In this document: one piece after another, positions 59,836 through 64,000 of the stretch
Numbering within the stretch: position 1 is the stretch's first letter
How the letters are laid out: the number at the start of each line of letters is the position of its first letter
Assembly (NCBI GenBank): GCA_016801885.1
Contig: CM028897.1
Coordinates: forward strand, 19,231,501-19,295,500
DNA: 64,000 nt
Source: Toxotes chatareus
Taxonomy: Eukaryota; Chordata; Actinopteri; Toxotidae
Direction: 5' to 3'
Translations under genes and position numbers: made by a program
Notes under the pieces: generated by a model
Database searches by the model: none
What the model saw: the letters and a program-made list of their open reading frames with translations, nothing else
Told to the model about the DNA's origin: nothing

Positions 59836-59842
59836 AACGAAA

Positions 59843-60055
59843 AACGGCTGTGTCTCAGGTGGTAGAGCAGATTGTCCCCTGGGCTGGCAGTTCAAACATC
59901 GGCCCCTCCCCTCCTCATGTCAAAGTGTCTTTGGGCAAGACACCGATGCTAAAGTTGCTCCTGAGGTGCAGACCAACACCTTGGAAGGCAGCTGAGTGTG
60001 TGTGTGTGAATAGGCGAGTGAGAGTAAATAAAGCACTACAATAAGAAGGCACAAT
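59843..60055 (+). mobile_element. tRNA-derived SINE
   Basis: An A-box-like tctcaggtggtagagcaga and a B-box-like ggcagttcaaacatc stand about 35 bp apart. They are followed by the teleost SINE body (aaagtgtctttgggcaagac) and a gtgtgtgtgaataggcgagtg tail. It is inserted right next to the Tc1-like end. Confidence 0.75.
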
Positions 60056-60175
60056 ATAATAAATACACAACAATTTCAGTATGTTGTTCCAGATTCTTTA
60101 TTTATGTCTTTATCTCTTTGAAAAGATATTTCATTTCAAAAAAGAAACAAACAACCCATCAGCTGGGCAGATGCA

Positions 60176-60395
60176 AAACAGCTGATAGCAGATGATCAAG
60201 GCAGTGCTTTCAGGAAACGTGGCCACGCAAGGACACGGTTGTCATTCATCGACCGGCGAGTTGACGGCATCACCAACCCACCGACAGCGATGAATGTGAA
60301 CCGGAAACCTGCACTGGTGGAGGACTGGTACGTGTGGGTTTTCCCCCAAGGAACCGCTGATAAGGAAGCAGCTGTTCAGGCGTGCGAAACAGATG
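60176..60395 (+). CDS. unrecognised exon-like open segment, plus strand
   Basis: An open frame ends at a strong donor, ACAGATG|GTAAGTGC, and contains RRVDGITNPPTAMNVNRKP, VEDWYVWVFPQGTADKEAA and QACETDG. It is richer in CpG than its surroundings and reads like a protein rather than a repeat. The 5' boundary is uncertain because cag at 60178-60180 lacks a clear polypyrimidine tract. I do not recognise the family. It could be a single-gene exon, a pseudogene or part of an unknown transposon. Confidence 0.35.
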
Positions 60396-60814
60396 GTAAG
60401 TGCACACATCAAGCTGTTTTCTGTTTTACCTGCTCTGAATGGAAGCTGAAAATGACACTGGCAGGTAATTTTTTTTAAATTCTTGTTATTTTGTGCTGAA
60501 CAGGGACTTTCAGGTTTGATGCCCATCGCTTACACCAGAGGAATGATTACAGCAATCAAAAACTACTTTAACGGACATATTAGGATGTATTGGTTTAGAC
60601 TTAAAAACAATAAGGATCTATGGCCTTTAAGCTGCTTGATCTCAAGTGATATTATATGTCAATTATATTTCATAAATAAATGATCTTGACAATAGTGTGA
60701 AAAACAGAGATGAGCACCGCAACAGTATCATTTATTGTGTATAATGAAATACAAACTTTGGGATTTTAAGATAACTGACCTGTACCAATTAACAATTAAC
60801 AACCCATACCATAT

Positions 60815-61180
60815 ACACACACCGAGCACTTTATTAGGAACATCATACTAACATTGGATAGTTTCCTTTACTCTCAAACAGCCTCAGCTCTTCTTCTCAT
60901 TGATTCCACATGATGTTGGAAACCTTCCTCTGAGCTTCTGCTCCATGTTGACATGATTCATCACATCATTCAAGCTGCCAACCTCCTGTTCTACCACATC
61001 CCAAAGGTGTTCTACTGGATTCAGGTCTGCAGACTGGGGGAGGTCACTGAGGTTCACTGAACTCAGTGTCATGTTGATGAAACCAGTTTGAGACGACTTT
61101 AGCTTTGTGACATGGAGCATTATCCTGCTGGAAGCCGCCATTAGAAGATGGTGAACTGTGGCCATGAAGGGATGAACACG
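60815..61180 (-). pseudogene. Tcb-like transposase, C-terminal remnant
   Basis: The minus strand reads PQSADLNPVEHLWDVVEQEV, the DDE-domain end of a Tcb1/Tcb2-like transposase, preceded by CHKAKVVSNWF-like text. The plus-strand start caccgagcactttattagga is the inverted end of the same family as 43.93 kb. 5' truncated. Confidence 0.8.
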
Positions 61181-61297
61181 GTCATAGCATGTGTTCCATA
61201 ATAATATGCTCTGTGTATGTATATAAATTGAATAAATGCACTGTAGCTTTCAAGTCACAATCACTGTACTGGCAAAACAGGAAAACCTAATAAAAAG

Positions 61298-61345
61298 AGG
61301 ACTCCATGTTGTCCACCACTTTTGTGGTGGACAACATGGAGTCCT
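61298..61345. repeat. perfect 22-bp hairpin, 4-nt loop
   Basis: Arm 61298-61319 (starts aggactccatgttgtc) and exact reverse complement 61324-61345; loop TTTT. Not within a recognised element. Confidence 0.97.
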
Positions 61346-61764
61346 TGGCATGGGAAAGCTTACTGTACATTTACACTTGCCTGGTGGAGCCACAGAGAGC
61401 CAAAGGTAGGATGGCCTCTGTTCCATTAGCTTTCATTTCTCATTTCTCATCTTACATTTTCCCTTAGAAAATCATACCATGACAATGCCATAAACAACTG
61501 ACATGGTAATTTGGTCATGACCATGATGGTGTAATTCCATAGTAATCACATGAGATGGTACCATGGTACTGTAGCATCATGGTAGTGTCCAAATTATCAT
61601 TACAACAATCACATAACATTGTACCATACTATTATAAAATATCATGTATAAGCACAGTTAACATTAAATGAACAATTATCTCATTTAATTAGATTTTAGA
61701 ACGGTGCCAGCTGATTCCACTAACACAAACACAGCTGCAAACTGTTTACTCATGAAGACACAGG

Positions 61765-62155
61765 CCCTGTTCAGACTTGACTTTAACATGCGTCTTGGGT
61801 GATCCGATCACAAAAGCATAGTTCACACCTGCTCCACAGGTGTTTCAAATAGCTAACTGTGATCAGATCTCACTTGCCCGCTCTGCAGAAAATGATTTCC
61901 GCATGCAAAGACCAAATGCGACATGTGATAGTTGAGTAGGTGGCTCTTTGGTGTGGCCCAGGACACATTCACATACACTTTGTAAAAAGAATATGGCTGT
62001 GTATGGCGAAGACGACCTCTGAATGTGGTCTGAGGGATCAGATCACAGGATGTCCTCAATGTGTCTTGGGTGCATTCACACCTGTACTTAAAGCTCTCCG
62101 CTTATGATCGGATCAACCAAGACACATGCTAATGCCAGGTGTGAACACACTTTGT
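61765..62155. mobile_element. non-autonomous TIR element (MITE)
   Basis: The left end gttcagacttgactttaaca, cgtcttgggtgatccgatca is mirrored by the right end, whose reverse complement reads ttcacacctggcattagcat, gtgtcttggttgatccgatc. About 390 bp, no transposase. It ends just 12 bp from the donor of the candidate exon at 62,167. Confidence 0.7.
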
Positions 62156-62166
62156 TTATTTGTTAC

Positions 62167-62236
62167 CTGCATCCAACATCTCCACTCTTGCTGATGGAAA
62201 GGCTCTGGTGTCAGTCGTTTTCTCCACAGCTGGCAT
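62167..62236 (-). CDS. possible upstream first coding exon of the pla2g4c-like gene
   Basis: A minus-strand exon-like segment runs from acceptor tttgttcacag (exon start 62240) to donor GCAG|GTAACA. It has an ATG at 62236 and 23 codons beginning MPAVEKTTDTRAFPSAR. It ends with one extra G, exactly the phase needed to enter the exon at 54934-54882 and continue as GALVKAVDNMEGNG. Using it would give a 533-residue protein, near the human length. No homology is visible in these residues, so the exon rests on splice signals and phase only. Confidence 0.4.
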
Positions 62237-62240
62237 TACT

Positions 62241-64000
62241 CTGTGAACAAAGCACAGGAAGTGATTAATATTTATCTATAACAAACCGAGGATGCACGTT
62301 TCTAAAATGTTCCATATATTAACCTCCTGAAATTACATGACAACATGTCTCTTTTGGAATCAAAATATTTGAGCAGCAGGAGGAGCATGATGATGCCGCA
62401 GCGTTATTTATTATTATTATTATTCTTTAAAGGCTGTGATATCATAATGATGGGTTGAAGGGTTAAGGGTCAGTTCTGCTGCCAAGACACTAAATGTTAC
62501 AGTTTAGATCAAGCTTAAAACACTTCAGCTTAACACATAGTTTATTGTCTCCTATTAAACCCTAAAATAACCTAGTAATAACCCTAAATGTTATTACTAT
62601 TATCCAAACACTTTTGCCAAGTCCCAGAGTAGGAAAAGGTTTCTCATTATAAAATTATCTATTTTAAATATTTTTTTTTATATCCAAGCTGGCTGGACAC
62701 TGTATTCAAATTAACTTTACTGACTGTCCCTCCTCCTTATGTCAGAGAACTCTGTACCTAATTATTTTTACTGGTTGAATCTGCTCCTCCACAACAGTTT
62801 AACTTTACTCCTATAATGATGCTGTGTGTGCTACATCATGAGCCCTGTATCATAGCTGTTACCAGCAATATCTATGCAATATCTACCTTAATCCACCTAC
62901 TCATTGTGGTGTGCAGGACTCAGGTACAGTACTCCCATTGCATATATGATGTACGCAGAGGTTTCTGATTGGTTGGCAGGACGTTACTTTAACAAGCCTT
63001 TTCCACAGCACACACTTTGATTTGTCATAGTAAGAAAAGCACAGGTGGAACTAATAATGCTGACCATGGCCCAGCTGTATTTAGGCATCTCAGCAAGCCA
63101 TGTAAGAGAGCTGAGACTGTTGCACCTAAAAGGAATGCAGCCATTGTTAATGTGATTAGCTACACCTGTGTTTGGCAAGTCAGAATATGTCCCTGTGTAA
63201 TATCTCAATGCTGTAGAGATGTGGAGATGTACAGTATACAGTACATGTTGTGCTGTGCGCGTTTCAGCCCGATGTGACTGACGTGAGCTCAAGTGTAAAG
63301 GTACACTCAACACTCGATGGTTTCACTGAGTCACAAACTCACCGACAGCGTTGAATGTTCCCCAAGACTTGAAAAACTCAGGCTGACAGCGAGCTAACAA
63401 ACAGCCTGTCCTCCAGTGCTACAAGGAGTGGACAGCCATGACAGGACGGACCCAAGAGGATGTTAAACAAGAAGAGACAAGAGCACTACAGGTGCACACA
63501 CACACACACATTTTAACCAGTGATGCATTGGACAGTGAACCTTCTAAAACCAGTTTAGGGAGTGGAGGTTACTTCTATTTGTCAGCTTGATATTGTAACT
63601 ATATGAGCTTGAAAATCATGATCTTTAGGGTTGTTATAAAAAATATACATTGCAATTTTTAATTAATTTGCAGTTATGTATTTACAATAATGATGTTAGT
63701 CTCAAATCATATGGGAATGCTAGAATAAAATCACAGTATAAACCCATTGTTTCACTGAGTGTAAACAATGGGATTTGACAGCAGTTCTGATATTATTACA
63801 CAAAAGCTGCACTGACATTCTATTTGTGGAGCAATTTACATGAAAAACAAAACACCTCATAGGTTATATTCCACACACACTTCTTATTTTGTCTTTTTTT
63901 TTTTTTACAAATGCCTAATATTAATTATAATCTATGTGGTCATTTTTTAAATCAACAAAAAGAGTGGGCTAACTGACCATTTTTATGAATTATGCTAATT
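62241..64000. other. unannotated stretch
   Basis: AT-rich DNA with short TTA and CA repeats. Apart from the possible 5' exon ending at 63,343 I see nothing identifiable. Confidence 0.45.
63343..63420 (-). other. possible 5' non-coding exon of the pla2g4c-like gene
   Basis: On the minus strand a strong donor GTCG|GTGAGTTTG ends a segment with stops in all frames, about 1.1 kb upstream of the candidate coding exon at 62.2 kb. The upper boundary is a guess. It is proposed only because the next acceptor downstream opens the candidate start exon. Confidence 0.22.

Noticed and set aside
59843..59925. tRNA gene suggested by A- and B-box-like motifs
   Set aside because: The cloverleaf cannot be completed; the sequence continues into a SINE body.
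1..64000. CRISPR arrays, operons, bacterial promoters or ribosome binding sites
   Set aside because: The window is vertebrate nuclear DNA; direct repeats seen are microsatellites or transposon copies.

Overview
The window is nuclear DNA from a ray-finned (teleost) fish. Coding sequence is split into short exons with GT-AG introns. Between them lie long AT-rich introns full of CA/GT microsatellites, decayed Tc1/mariner-type transposons, several lineages of non-LTR retrotransposon and a tRNA-derived SINE, all of types I associate with teleosts. There are no operons, prokaryotic signals or CRISPR arrays. The species cannot be told from the sequence.

Two protein-coding genes can be read with confidence, both on the minus strand. 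(1) The 5' part of a ca10-like gene (carbonic anhydrase-related protein X) occupies 6,237-45,834. Three coding exons join in phase: the signal-peptide exon (45,774-45,834), a short exon with the EGWWAYK motif (40,708-40,782), and the first exon of the CA fold (6,237-6,379). Intron 2 is 34 kb. The remaining exons lie beyond the low-coordinate end of the window. A CpG-rich block at 45,840-46,315 is the probable promoter/5'UTR. (2) A complete cytosolic phospholipase A2 gamma-like gene (pla2g4c type) occupies 49,912-54,908 in 12 coding exons. Every junction keeps frame, giving 501 residues with the Arg, Ser and Asp catalytic motifs intact. A phase-compatible upstream coding exon (62,167-62,236) and a possible 5' non-coding exon ending at 63,343 suggest a longer transcript starting near 63.4 kb.

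Layout: 1-6.2 kb is ca10 intron 3. 6.4-40.7 kb is ca10 intron 2, a graveyard of transposon fragments plus a 290-bp GATA/GACA tract. 40.8-45.8 kb is intron 1, holding an L2/Maui-like LINE and a Tcb-like transposon piece. 46.3-49.9 kb is intergenic, with MITE-like repeats and a decayed hAT/ZNF862-like sequence. 49.9-54.9 kb is the phospholipase gene. 55-64 kb is its probable 5' flank, with a Tc1-like fragment, a SINE, a Tcb-like transposase remnant, a terminal-inverted-repeat element and an unrecognised exon-like segment on the plus strand at about 60.2-60.4 kb.

The two genes are unrelated in function. CA10 is a secreted, catalytically inactive neuronal protein that binds neurexins. The phospholipase is an intracellular lipid hydrolase. 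The observation I find most worth following is a set of six perfect short inverted repeats (14-24 bp arms, 2-9 nt loops) scattered through non-coding DNA. They are far more than chance predicts and are not explained by the recognised transposons.
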